From JBBEBE01 sp040882505 (GTDB lineage Bacteria; Bacteroidota; Rhodothermia; Balneolales; Balneolaceae): 64,000 bases of DNA. The notes beneath the pieces are model-generated. The model saw only the letters and a list, made by a program, of their open reading frames with translations. It had not been told where the DNA came from and searched no databases. Positions 1 through 8,125 of the stretch are shown here, piece after piece. The stretch covers positions 124,001 to 188,000 of the forward strand of contig JBBEBE010000008.1 of the NCBI GenBank assembly GCA_040882505.1, given 5' to 3'. Both the position numbers and the translations under genes were made by a program. The first letter of the stretch is position 1. Every line of letters begins with the position of its first letter.

Positions 1-848
1 ACCGCGATGATGCCTTTGACCAGATCCACAACCTCGTCATGGGCCACATATCCGAGGTGATCTCCCAAACGAGGATAGGTGTCCTCTTTTTGGTGGTTCA
101 TGCCGAGACCGCCGCCCACGATGACGTTGAATCCGCGGATCTCGCCCTCGTTGTCGAAAAGAGCAACCAGTCCGATATCCTGTGTGTAGAGATCCACGCT
201 GTTGTCGCCCGGAACGGTCAGGGCTATTTTGAATTTCCGGGGCAAATAGTGGTCTTTGTAGAGTGGCTCGTTCTCTGTCTCTTCTTTTCCACTGTATACT
301 TTTTCGCCATCCAGCCAGAGTTCGTGATAGGCGTTTGTGGCGGGAAGAAGATCATCGGAGAGGAGATCGGCCACGTGTTGAACCTTTGCCTGTCGCCCGT
401 CGATATCCGGTGACGGAATCGCCATGACGTTTCGGACGACATCTCCGCAAGCGCCCAGTGTTGTGACCAACGAGTCGTTGATCGCCTTGATGGTGGGTTT
501 CAACTGATCTTTGACCACTCCGTACATCTGGAAGGCCTGGCGAGTGGTGGCTCGAATGGATCCGTCTCCAAAGGTATCGACGATGGTGTCGATCGCCAGG
601 TACTGGTCGGCGGTCAATCGCCCTCCCGGCATGCGACCGCGAATCATGAACATCCAGTGTTTGTCACGCCCTTTTCGAAGATCCCGGTCGTCTTGTTGAT
701 AGGTTCCGTGAAATTTCAGGATTTCATACGATGCTTTACTGAACTTCGGTTCGTCGTTGGTCAGCTCTTCGTCGACCGGTCCGCGCAAGTGGCGGCTCTC
801 CTCTTTGATCGTTTCTACTTTACTCGGTTTATCGTTGGATTTCGGCAT
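1..848 (-). CDS. cysI: Assimilatory sulfite reductase, hemoprotein (partial, N-terminal half)
   Basis: Reading down from the ATG at 848 gives about 282 residues that run off the left edge; the usual family length is about 570. The protein should reduce sulfite to sulfide with siroheme and a 4Fe-4S cluster. Visible family blocks are the ferredoxin-like half-domain, TTRQAF at residues 101-106, RNVMAIPSP at 139-147, a YLPRKFK block and a GFNVIVGGGLG block. These match CysI/Sir closely. The cluster-binding cysteines lie in the missing C-terminal half, so I cannot tell whether the electron donor is NADPH-linked CysJ or ferredoxin. GGGGA sits just upstream of the ATG. The transcript leader (849-1128) carries a poly-Cys ORF and a terminator, annotated separately. 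A dissimilatory or nitrite reductase is less likely from these motifs. Confidence 0.93.
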   Translation of the reverse strand, partial: MPKSNDKPSKVETIKEESRHLRGPVDEELTNDEPKFSKASYEILKFHGTYQQDDRDLRKGRDKHWMFMIRGRMPGGRLTADQYLAIDTIVDTFGDGSIRATTRQAFQMYGVVKDQLKPTIKAINDSLVTTLGACGDVVRNVMAIPSPDIDGRQAKVQHVADLLSDDLLPATNAYHELWLDGEKVYSGKEETENEPLYKDHYLPRKFKIALTVPGDNSVDLYTQDIGLVALFDNEGEIRGFNVIVGGGLGMNHQKEDTYPRLGDHLGYVAHDEVVDLVKGIIA

Positions 849-955
849 GGATATTCCCCGTTCTGATCGTGATGGTCGGTAATTTTTGTGTGAGGCCGCT
901 GGCCGGTCGGGAAGGTGGGCTCTTGTGTGACCGGTGAAAACGAATGCACAACAAC

Positions 956-988
956 AAAAAAGCCCACTCCCTTGCGGTCAGTGAGCTT
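956..988 (-). terminator. Intrinsic terminator in the cysI leader
   Basis: Minus-strand stem AAGCTCACT (988 to 980) with AGTGGGCTT (968 to 960): nine pairs including one G-U, an 11-base loop, then TTTTTT and a T-rich run. It lies 32 bases after the leader ORF stop and about 107 bases before cysI. No other minus-strand gene ends here, so it most likely acts as an attenuator. Confidence 0.75.
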
Positions 989-1041
989 TGAATGATGTCG
1001 GAATTGACTGTTTCCCTATATCACACGCTTTCCACGACCGC
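974..1041 (-). promoter_or_regulatory. Candidate cysteine attenuator (antiterminator pairing)
   Basis: On the minus strand, GCGGTCGTG (1041 to 1033), in the last codons of the poly-Cys ORF, is complementary to CAC-T-GACCGC (983 to 974): nine pairs with one bulged T. The second element holds the inner 5' arm and loop of the terminator at 956-988, so the two structures exclude each other. A ribosome stalled on the early Cys codons would leave 1033-1041 free and allow readthrough. A ribosome reaching the stop at 1021 would cover it and let the terminator form. The pairing is seen in the sequence; the mechanism is inferred from classical attenuators. Confidence 0.55.
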
Positions 1042-1128
1042 TTTCGGACAGCACATACACATACAGGGACAGCAACAGCTGATCTGTTGGTGAGCATGGA
1101 ATCGGTCGTGAGTGTAATTTCGGAGCAT
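1021..1128 (-). CDS. Putative poly-cysteine leader peptide upstream of cysI
   Basis: A short minus-strand ORF ends at 1021, about 170 bases before the cysI start. From the ATG at 1128 it encodes 35 residues; an in-frame ATG at 1230 would give 69. Near its end it reads SCCCPCMCMCC, seven Cys codons within ten (codons at 1077 to 1048), followed by CPKAVVESV and a TGA. It resembles no enzyme. Its place upstream of a cysteine-biosynthesis gene, followed by an intrinsic terminator, fits a ribosome-stalling leader peptide that senses charged tRNA-Cys. No good Shine-Dalgarno is visible, which is common in Bacteroidota. It could instead be a chance reading of a TG-rich stretch. Confidence 0.6.
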   Translation of the reverse strand: MLRNYTHDRFHAHQQISCCCPCMCMCCPKAVVESV

Positions 1129-1315
1129 GAAGTCGATGGTTTTATAATCAATAGTCGTCTGTTCGATCCTGACGGACGACAACGGGCGAATGATACGGGA
1201 TATCCACTGGTAAATCAATAGTACACTCATTATTTGTTGCCTTCCCCAAGCGTTTTTCCCACCTTCCGGTGATCGTTTTTTCTTGCAACCAGTAGTAAAT
1301 AAACAGGATCGAGGA

Positions 1316-2605
1316 ATGAAGACAGAGCATTCAAAGAAATCCGACCGAACCCGCCGCTTTTTTCAGGGGTATTGGCGGGCCATCCGAACATTCCGAATAT
1401 CGTTGTTTTTTGTATTGGTATTGTTCACGGGAGCCTGCGGGTCTGAAGGAGATCCGGCCGTCCCTCTCTCGGTCGGGGATTTCAAGTTTGACGGGCCTCA
1501 CGGTTCCGACGGAGCCCGAATCGAAAAAGTGGGCGAGAATCACTTCAAGATCGAATTGGGGGATGCACCCAATCAGCCCGGGTGGCCCAACAAGCTGAAT
1601 TTCGAAATTACCGACCATGCGAGAGGGAATGATCTTGTTCTGGATGTATCCTTCGACGGGGGCCCCGGAATGTCATTCAACGAGTATTTTCAGTCGTGGT
1701 CCTATGATCGGCAGACCTGGCATCCGGTTCTGTGGGAGCGTGGCCACCGGGACTCCCCACAAGAAGATCGGTTGGTCTTTGGTGAATTCGAGCAGGATCG
1801 TGTTTTTGTCGGGACACAATTGCCGCTTTCGTTTGAAGAGGCCGAGAAGCTGTTACAGGCGTGGGATCAACATCCGGATGCGACCCTGCATACCGTAGGG
1901 GAGTCCCTCCAGGGGCGCCCACTGTATCGGCTCGAAATCACCTCTTCGGACAGTGATATTCCCCGATCCGATCGATGGGTTCACTACATGGCCAACCAGC
2001 ACCCGGGGGAGCACAACTCGCAATGGCGAATTGCAGGGGTGGCCGAATGGCTTTTGAGCGACGATGGCCAAGAGGCGCGAGAGAACTCCATTGTTCACCT
2101 GATTCTCTATATGAGTCCGGATGCCGCTCATCATGGGTGGTATCGGGTAAACGAAGAGGGAGTCGACATGAATCGCTCCTATTCTCCAACCGGGGCCAAT
2201 CAGGAAGAACAAGCACACGAGGCGTACTACTGGCAGCGCGATCTGGAAGAGATCATGGCTTCAGAGTCGCCGGTAACGACCATTTGGGCGATGCATACCT
2301 GGCAGGGGTTGGTGGAGCCGCTGTTGCGTCGGGGTCCGGAATTTGGTGACCACGTCGGGCCATGGACAGAGCTTCGCGACCGGCTCCTGGAAGCCGACCC
2401 GGACTCCCTGATCAAACCGTTGGCATTGCGGGAAGGGGAGCCGAGCTATGGAAATGTGAGCTGGAGTGACGGGCCGAATCATCAATTCGGCATGACGGCC
2501 ATTCTCTGTGAAGGGGGTAGTCACCTCTATACAAAAGAGGAGAACATGTCGTCCGGACGCGCCATCATCGAAGCGCTCACTTCGTTCTACAGCGGTCGGA
2601 GATAG
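1316..2605 (+). CDS. M14-family zinc carboxypeptidase-like lipoprotein
   Basis: 429 residues from the ATG at 1316, chosen because GAGG precedes it and the signal peptide then starts sensibly; an in-frame TTG lies at 1283. The N-terminus is a basic stretch, a hydrophobic segment and a lipobox (LFTGACGS, Cys about residue 41), so it should be a surface or periplasmic lipoprotein. A beta-rich N-terminal domain (about 50-160) precedes the M14 domain. Zinc ligands are seen as HPGE (H229, E232) and AMHTW (H327), with the catalytic Glu in LCEGG (E399). It should cleave C-terminal residues from peptides or amide-linked substrates; the substrate is unknown. It is divergent from cysI. Confidence 0.85.
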   Translation: MKTEHSKKSDRTRRFFQGYWRAIRTFRISLFFVLVLFTGACGSEGDPAVPLSVGDFKFDGPHGSDGARIEKVGENHFKIELGDAPNQPGWPNKLNFEITDHARGNDLVLDVSFDGGPGMSFNEYFQSWSYDRQTWHPVLWERGHRDSPQEDRLVFGEFEQDRVFVGTQLPLSFEEAEKLLQAWDQHPDATLHTVGESLQGRPLYRLEITSSDSDIPRSDRWVHYMANQHPGEHNSQWRIAGVAEWLLSDDGQEARENSIVHLILYMSPDAAHHGWYRVNEEGVDMNRSYSPTGANQEEQAHEAYYWQRDLEEIMASESPVTTIWAMHTWQGLVEPLLRRGPEFGDHVGPWTELRDRLLEADPDSLIKPLALREGEPSYGNVSWSDGPNHQFGMTAILCEGGSHLYTKEENMSSGRAIIEALTSFYSGRR

Positions 2606-2618
2606 CCATGTTTGCCGG

Positions 2619-3614
2619 TTATCTCTCTATCGCAAGAAGATCCAGCTTGTCATCGATCATCTTCGCCTCTTCGGATGTGAGCGTGATGTCGGCCGCTTTC
2701 GCATTCTCTACTGCCTGCTTCGGATTGCGGGCGCCAACCAGTGCAATGGTTATTCCGGGCTGTTTCAGGGTCCACTGAATGACCAATTGTGCGAGAGTTG
2801 CCCCTTTCGTATCGGCAATGGGTCGGATTTCGTCCAGGAATTTGTTGATACGTCGGATATTCTCTTTCTGAAACCAGACTTCTCCAGGCCGGGTATCCCC
2901 GTCACCAAAGGAGGTCTCCGGACGAATCTTGCCGGTCAATAGTCCTCGCTGTAACGGACTGTAGGCCAGAATCCCTTTCTTGTTGTGTCTGCACCAGGGA
3001 ACCACCTCTTCCTCGATGTCCCGGCGAACCATGCTGTAGGGGACTTGATTGGAGGCAAGCGGGAGAATGGATTCTGCCCGTTTCATCTCTTCTACATTAT
3101 AGTTGCAGACACCGGCTTCACGAATTTTCCCCTGCTCCTTCAGCTTGAGAACGGCTTCCATCGTCTCCTCGATGGGAGTCGTCGGGTCGGGCCAGTGAAT
3201 CTGATAGAGGTCGATGTAGTCCGTGCCCAACCGTTTCAGGCTCTGTTCGCACTCTTCGATGACACTCTCTTTTCCGGCATACCGATAGATGGAGATCGGG
3301 GTACCGTCATTTTTTTTACTGTCGGTGATGAATTTTCCCTTTGCCAAATCCCAGCGCATTCCGAATTTGGTCAAAATCTGAATCTTGTCTCTGGGAATCC
3401 CCTTCAAGGCTTCGCGTACGATCTCCTCGCTGTGCCCCTGTCCGTATATGGGTGCCGTGTCGATGGACGTAACTCCGAGATCAATGGATCTTTGGATGGC
3501 CTCAATACTTTGATTTTGTTCCGTTCCGCCCCACATCCAGCCGCCTGCAGCCCACGCTCCGAATGTGATCGGTGACAACCAAAGATTACTCTGTCCCAAC
3601 TGTATTTTGTCCAT
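2619..3614 (-). CDS. Aldo/keto reductase
   Basis: 331 residues, full length for the family. It is a cytoplasmic NAD(P)H-dependent reductase with a TIM-barrel fold. The catalytic tetrad is visible: D52 and Y57 (in IDTAPIYGQG), K83 (LTKFG) and H140 (YQIHWPD). The C-terminal NADP-binding block IALVGARNPKQ is also present. It resembles the YajO/IolS-like group acting on sugar-type or xenobiotic carbonyls; the substrate cannot be told. It ends 13 bases from the stop of the convergent M14 gene and stands alone, with a remnant gene on its upstream side. Confidence 0.92.
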   Translation of the reverse strand: MDKIQLGQSNLWLSPITFGAWAAGGWMWGGTEQNQSIEAIQRSIDLGVTSIDTAPIYGQGHSEEIVREALKGIPRDKIQILTKFGMRWDLAKGKFITDSKKNDGTPISIYRYAGKESVIEECEQSLKRLGTDYIDLYQIHWPDPTTPIEETMEAVLKLKEQGKIREAGVCNYNVEEMKRAESILPLASNQVPYSMVRRDIEEEVVPWCRHNKKGILAYSPLQRGLLTGKIRPETSFGDGDTRPGEVWFQKENIRRINKFLDEIRPIADTKGATLAQLVIQWTLKQPGITIALVGARNPKQAVENAKAADITLTSEEAKMIDDKLDLLAIER

Positions 3615-3724
3615 GGTGCTTGTTATTTATTCATTTCCGCTTCTGCGATCGGGATAGCCAACAGAATCAACCACTGTGCTACGGTAGTAAAGCGATAAAA
3701 TAGAGAAAATCGTTCAAGACCCCG

Positions 3725-4006
3725 ATGTCAAATCCCATCGAAGTAGGATGGGATCTCTTTCTGAACGGGTTTGCGGGTACCGAGCGATTGCGGTATCAAG
3801 CAAATGCATCCTACCGACCCATGGGATTGGCTGTCGATGGCGACGGAGCACTCTTTGTCTCGGACTCGGTAGACGGGCGAATCTGGAAAGTGACGTTTAC
3901 GGGGAATCGGGAGACGTTTGGATCCGCTGAACGGGCGACCATGCAGGCAGAGAAGGAGAGTGCGTCCAATATTCGAAATCCTGTCGAAGGCGAAGACCTT
4001 TATTAA
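3725..4006 (+). pseudogene. C-terminal remnant of a PQQ-type sugar (sorbosone-like) dehydrogenase
   Basis: A 93-residue open frame matches only the last beta-propeller blades of secreted sugar dehydrogenases: GWDLFLNGFAG, then YRPMGLAVDGDG, then LFVSDSVDGRIWKV and the family tail ASNIRNPV. Complete proteins have about 300 more residues before this and often a cytochrome c domain after it. Neither is present; the upstream 110 bases encode nothing related. The most likely reading is decay by deletion, leaving a 3' fragment. It could be translated as a small protein, but it lacks a signal peptide and the catalytic blades. Confidence 0.7.
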
Positions 4007-4347
4007 ATAGCTAAAAATATATGATTATTAGAATATTACCTTTCATTACCTATGTAATAGTCGATCAATCAAAATTTGATTTGGCCGGAAGGTGTGAACG
4101 GCCCTATATTACTTGGAGTTACTTTTCAAAAAGGGCGCGTCGCAACTCTTCTCCAGCCCGATCTTCTCTAAATTGTCCGTGCAGCACTGCACAGATTACA
4201 GCTTGCCAACTTCGTTGACCGACGAAAATCGAAGGCCGGAAGCGGTCCCAATTATTGGTGGAACCTCTGAGCCGAAATCGTTAAATACCGGGATAGAACA
4301 TTTCGTTCCGGTTTGGCCGGATTACAGAGAACGAGAAAGACCAAATT
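4007..4347. other. 341-base non-coding, A+T-rich gap
   Basis: No convincing gene is seen. The first 80 bases are strongly A+T-rich, unlike the surroundings, and sit directly behind the gene remnant. A short inverted repeat (GTGCAG-CA-CTGCAC, 4179-4192) is present. The last 100 bases presumably carry the promoter of the Gfo/Idh/MocA gene at 4348. Confidence 0.4.
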
Positions 4348-5727
4348 ATGAGTGAACAACAGAATCGTCGAGAATTTCTATCCCGGGTTGCTCTGGGTAC
4401 AATGGGAACGATTGGAGCCGGTGCGCTTCTGAATAGTTGTGCAAGTGCCCGGCCTGTCATGGAGCCTACCGGTCGCTTTGCATCGGAAGAGGACGTGATC
4501 AATATGCGGAACGAGGCTCCGGACGGGCCTCCTCTGCGGGCGGGATTGATTGGTTGTGGTGGACGTGGTACGGGCGCTGCCATCAACTTTGTGGATGCCG
4601 GCCCAAATCTTGAAATCGTTGCATTGGCAGATGTATTTCAGGATCAGTTGGATGGATGTCGCAAAAATTTGAAGGAAGCTCGTGATATCGATGTGGCCAA
4701 CAATCGTTGTTATGTTGGGTTTGATGCCTACAAAGATCTATTGCACAGCGGGATCGATATTGTACTCATCGCCACGCCACCTATTTTCCGGGCCGAACAC
4801 GTTCGAGAAGCCATTGAAGCGGATGTCCACATTTTCCAGGAGAAACCGGTTGCGATCGATCCAAGCGGAACCCGCTACATGACAGAGTTGATGCAGCAAG
4901 CTCGGGACAAGGGACTCTGTCAGGTAACCGGAACCGTTCGGAAGTATCAGAAAGATTATATCGAAACACGACGGCGAGTTGCAAACGGTGCCATTGGTGA
5001 AGTAACAGGTGCTACATTTCTTCGAAACGGCGGGGCCCTCTGGTGGGTCGAACGACGGCCGGAATGGTCCGATCTGGAATACATGCTTCGAAACTGGGGG
5101 AATTTTCAATGGGCATCCGGAGATCACATTATCGAGATGTTTATTCATGAGCTGGATGTCATGAATTGGTATATGGATGGAAATCCGGAGTCGGCATTTG
5201 GGTATGGCGGACGTCATCAGCGTCAATCCGGGGATATGTATGATTTCTTCAGTGTCGAGTACAATTACGGGAAGGGCAAACGCGTAACGTGTGCCGTCCG
5301 TCAAATCAACGGCATGGGCAATGGAAAGCGGGAGATTATCCAGGGTTCCGAAGGATATGCCGATGCCAGTGGAATCATCTACAATCTGGATGGTGAAGAG
5401 GTTTGGCGGTATCCTCATCCACGAGAACAGGATGCGGACCAGCGGTGGGCCGTCACCAATCCGTTTGTTCAGGAGCACATTGAATTGGTCACCGCCATTC
5501 GTACAGGAGGCTATATCAACGATACGGCTGCCCAGATTGATACCTGTAATGTGGCTATTCTGGGTCGGGAAGCAGCGTATACGGGACAGAACTTGACATG
5601 GGACGAGTTGGTGAACATGGATAAGTCCTATGACCTGGGCGTCTATGATTTCAATCGATCCTATGAAGTGCCGGACAAAGCTCCGGTTCCGGGTACGGAA
5701 GCGGCTCCAGCCCAACGATACGCCTGA
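4348..5727 (+). CDS. Tat-exported Gfo/Idh/MocA family oxidoreductase
   Basis: 459 residues. The N-terminus has a twin-arginine signal (NRREFLSR, residues 6-13), a hydrophobic stretch and LLNSC, so it is exported folded with its cofactor and may be lipid-anchored. The Rossmann nucleotide-binding loop is LIGCGGRGTG (67-76) and the family EKP motif is at 165-167. The C-terminal domain contains the HELD block expected in the substrate site. Members oxidise or epimerise sugars or act as NAD-recycling glycosidases (GH109-like); the exact substrate is unknown. A strong terminator follows, then a DUF1080 gene, a common partner in carbohydrate loci of this phylum. Confidence 0.9.
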   Translation: MSEQQNRREFLSRVALGTMGTIGAGALLNSCASARPVMEPTGRFASEEDVINMRNEAPDGPPLRAGLIGCGGRGTGAAINFVDAGPNLEIVALADVFQDQLDGCRKNLKEARDIDVANNRCYVGFDAYKDLLHSGIDIVLIATPPIFRAEHVREAIEADVHIFQEKPVAIDPSGTRYMTELMQQARDKGLCQVTGTVRKYQKDYIETRRRVANGAIGEVTGATFLRNGGALWWVERRPEWSDLEYMLRNWGNFQWASGDHIIEMFIHELDVMNWYMDGNPESAFGYGGRHQRQSGDMYDFFSVEYNYGKGKRVTCAVRQINGMGNGKREIIQGSEGYADASGIIYNLDGEEVWRYPHPREQDADQRWAVTNPFVQEHIELVTAIRTGGYINDTAAQIDTCNVAILGREAAYTGQNLTWDELVNMDKSYDLGVYDFNRSYEVPDKAPVPGTEAAPAQRYA

Positions 5728-5744
5728 TCGGAAATCTCTCGTTT

Positions 5745-5778
5745 AAAAACCCCGTCAATCGTGGCGGGGTTTTTTTTA
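5745..5778 (+). terminator. Rho-independent terminator after the Gfo/Idh/MocA gene
   Basis: AAAAACCCCG pairs with CGGGGTTTTT around a short loop and is followed by a continuous T run. It closes the transcript begun at or before 4348. Confidence 0.9.
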
Positions 5779-5810
5779 TTGAAACCCATTCAAGATAAAA
5801 TATCTGTACG

Positions 5811-6596
5811 ATGATGAATCGCAAAGAGTTTGCACGTACCCTTCTTTCAGGAAGCGCACTGGCGGGGATCCTTCCACTTTCACTGACCGGTTCGGCAGCG
5901 ATCGAATCGGAGCGTTCAGAAGGATTTCCATTTACACCCGGGGCAGGACGTGCTTCGGGGTTCGATCCTCTTTTCAACGGACAAAACATGGACGGATTTG
6001 TTGACATGAACACGTCACCGGAGACATGGTGGGTCGAAGACGGACTTCTCAAATGTACTGGGGAACCGATCGGGGTCATTCGAACAGAGCGTCAGTATGA
6101 GAATTTCCTGCTCGATATCGAGTGGCGTCACATGGTACCGGGGGGAAACTCCGGTGTATTTATTCTAGCCGACGGCGTCCCGTTCGAGGATCGTCCTTTT
6201 CCAACCGGAATGGAAGTTCAAATGCTCGACACGCAGTGGCCGGTCATTCATGAACGACCGGAAGAGTATGCACAGGGACACCTCTTTCCCGTCATGGGGT
6301 TGGAAGGATCGATACCTGACAACCCGTCGGAAATCGCGTCAAGTCGAAGTGCCTCACTCGAGGATCGGGTACGCCGTACGGGGGAGTGGAATCGATATTT
6401 GATCAGTTGCATTGACGGGGTCATCAAACTCTCCATCAACGGTCGTTTTGTAAATGGTATTCACTCCACGATTCGGAAGAGAGGATACATCTGTCCGGAG
6501 GCGGAGGGATCGGAGATTCATTTTCGGCGATTTGACCTATTGGAACTTCCGGGAGGAGTTCTGGAGTCTCATCAATCGGCCGAAGTGGTGGATTAA
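5811..6596 (+). CDS. DUF1080 (3-keto-disaccharide hydrolase-like) exported protein
   Basis: 261 residues with an N-terminal signal (MMNRKEFARTLL then a hydrophobic run); the basic RKEF start resembles a weak Tat signal. The rest is a single concanavalin-like beta-sandwich of the DUF1080 type: GFDPLFNGQNMDGF, WWVEDGLLKC, NSGVFILADG and GMEVQMLD are characteristic blocks. Some family members hydrolyse 3-keto-glycosides made by Gfo/Idh/MocA-type dehydrogenases, which fits the neighbour upstream. The terminator between the two genes suggests separate transcripts. Activity on a particular sugar is not shown by the sequence. Confidence 0.87.
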   Translation: MMNRKEFARTLLSGSALAGILPLSLTGSAAIESERSEGFPFTPGAGRASGFDPLFNGQNMDGFVDMNTSPETWWVEDGLLKCTGEPIGVIRTERQYENFLLDIEWRHMVPGGNSGVFILADGVPFEDRPFPTGMEVQMLDTQWPVIHERPEEYAQGHLFPVMGLEGSIPDNPSEIASSRSASLEDRVRRTGEWNRYLISCIDGVIKLSINGRFVNGIHSTIRKRGYICPEAEGSEIHFRRFDLLELPGGVLESHQSAEVVD

Positions 6597-6628
6597 GAAG
6601 ATCCTGCGAGAATTCGTTATCGCACTGG

Positions 6629-6659
6629 AAAGGCTGTCTTGTCAGGATGGCCTTTTTTT
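6629..6659 (+). terminator. Rho-independent terminator after the DUF1080 gene
   Basis: AAAGGC pairs with GCCTTT around a 15-base loop, followed by a T run. It separates the DUF1080 gene from the sensor operon that starts near 6702. Confidence 0.75.
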
Positions 6660-6701
6660 CGTGCCTTGTGATGCAGGCCAATGTGAAAGAGGACAATGTA
6701 T

Positions 6702-7055
6702 ATGAAGAGTGAAGAATCGAATCGCGAGGAACGCTCAATGTCCGCGGCGAACCGAAAACAGTTTACGGCCATCAGCACGTTCAAAGTTGGAAACAACATG
6801 GAAGAAGAGGTCAAGCAGGCCTTCTTGAGCCGACCCGGGTTTGTAGAGTCTGCCGACGGATTTATCGGGCTGGATGTGTTACGCCCGCTGGATAATCTCG
6901 CGGAGTTTTGGTTGATTACACACTGGGAGAGTCGTGAAGCATTCGAATACTGGCATCGACATCACAAAAGTGAGTCTCATCAGGGAATTCCCAAAGGGTT
7001 GAAGTTGGTAAAGAGAAGTTTTGAACTGCGCCATTTCGAGCATATAACGGATTAA
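6702..7055 (+). CDS. Antibiotic biosynthesis monooxygenase (ABM/HmoA-like) domain protein
   Basis: 117 residues from the ATG at 6702, chosen because AGAGGA (6688-6693) lies eight bases before it; an ATG at 6696 is too close to that site. A short polar N-terminus is followed by one ABM ferredoxin-like domain: FTAISTFKVGNNMEEEV, FIGLDVLRPLDN and FWLITHWESREAFEYW, the last typical of HmoA/IsdG-like haem-degrading monooxygenases. Haem binding is not proven. It ends two bases before the B12 sensor gene, so the two are co-transcribed; haem or quinone chemistry may feed or follow the light signal, but this is a guess. Confidence 0.75.
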   Translation: MKSEESNREERSMSAANRKQFTAISTFKVGNNMEEEVKQAFLSRPGFVESADGFIGLDVLRPLDNLAEFWLITHWESREAFEYWHRHHKSESHQGIPKGLKLVKRSFELRHFEHITD

Positions 7056-7057
7056 GA

Positions 7058-8125
7058 ATGGTTCAGCAATCCTATTCGTGGTTGGAAGCATCCAAAGATG
7101 AGTTGGCTCACAAAGTGACCGATCTTCACTTTGAACGGTATGCAGATCGTTGGAATGCGTTTGGAGAACAGGCAAAAGAGAAGTGCCGCCAGGATACACG
7201 CTACCATTTGGACTATCTTGCCGAAGCGTTGTTGACCGGGAGCCCGACCATTTTTGTTGAATATGTCGAGTGGGCTCAAATCATGCTCTCTTCGCGCGGC
7301 ATTTCTGGTGAAGATCTGGAACTGAATTTACTCACGATCCGTGAGATCCTGGATGACGAACAATCCGGCCATGAGGCGGCATCTGTTCTGGACTTTCTGG
7401 ATCAAGGGGTAGACGCATTACGCGTGAAACGCCCTCCTATTCAGAGTTGGATCCTGGATAATAATCCACTGAAAGAGGAGGCGGAGACATACCTTCAATG
7501 TCTATTGCGCGGTGATCGACAGATGGCGGGCGAGATCGTGGACCGACTCTCCAATGACGGGGTCGACGTGGCAGAGATCTACGAACATATCTTTCAGGCC
7601 ACCCAGTATGAAGTCGGGCTGCTTTGGCAGAAAAATGAGATCACAGTGGCTCACGAACACTTTTGTACGGCTGCGACACAAAATATCATGATTCGTCTCT
7701 ACCCCCGAATATTCAGCACGACCAAAAAGGGGCTGCGGTTGGTCTCTTGTTCGGTAGCCGATGAACTTCACGAAATGGGGATCCGAATGGTGACCGACCT
7801 GTTTGAATTGAATGGTTGGGATACCTATTACCTGGGAGCGAATCTGCCCGAGGATCAAATTTGTCGTGCGATAGAGGAGTATAACGCAGATCTGGTGGCG
7901 GTTTCGGTGACACTGCCGATTCGAGTCAGTCGGGTTCGAACTCTGATTCAAGGAATTCGTCTGAATGATGCGATCTCCGATATACCCGTTATGGTTGGTG
8001 GATATCCGTTTGTAACGGTCCCCGATCTTTGGAAACGTGTGGGAGCCGACGGATCGGCAGGTACCGCACGAGAGGCCATTCAGGCAGGAGAGGCGTTGGT
8101 GGAACGGAGGGGGAACCATAGATGA
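7058..8125 (+). CDS. Stand-alone cobalamin-binding photosensor (CarH-like, without DNA-binding domain)
   Basis: 355 residues. Residues 1-120 form an all-helical domain I do not recognise. Residues 140-215 match the four-helix B12 cap of CarH/LitR, with the light-sensor signature W190-x9-E200-H201. Residues 225-345 are the Rossmann B12-binding domain with ExHxxG (E236, H238, G241), giving the lower cobalt ligand H238, and the usual GADGSAGTA near 329-337. CarH proteins bind adenosylcobalamin and respond to light by cobalt-carbon bond breakage. Here the N-terminal MerR DNA-binding domain is absent. The stop overlaps the start of the histidine kinase gene by ATGA, implying translational coupling and a kinase output instead of direct repression. 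Confidence 0.85.
   Translation: MVQQSYSWLEASKDELAHKVTDLHFERYADRWNAFGEQAKEKCRQDTRYHLDYLAEALLTGSPTIFVEYVEWAQIMLSSRGISGEDLELNLLTIREILDDEQSGHEAASVLDFLDQGVDALRVKRPPIQSWILDNNPLKEEAETYLQCLLRGDRQMAGEIVDRLSNDGVDVAEIYEHIFQATQYEVGLLWQKNEITVAHEHFCTAATQNIMIRLYPRIFSTTKKGLRLVSCSVADELHEMGIRMVTDLFELNGWDTYYLGANLPEDQICRAIEEYNADLVAVSVTLPIRVSRVRTLIQGIRLNDAISDIPVMVGGYPFVTVPDLWKRVGADGSAGTAREAIQAGEALVERRGNHR

Noticed and set aside
1021..1230. The poly-Cys ORF as a metallothionein-type structural protein
   Set aside because: Cysteines are confined to ten codons near the end and an attenuator-like terminator follows; a leader peptide explains both.
4179..4192. Short inverted repeat GTGCAG-CA-CTGCAC as an operator
   Set aside because: Only six-base arms, far from a clear promoter, no second copy noticed.
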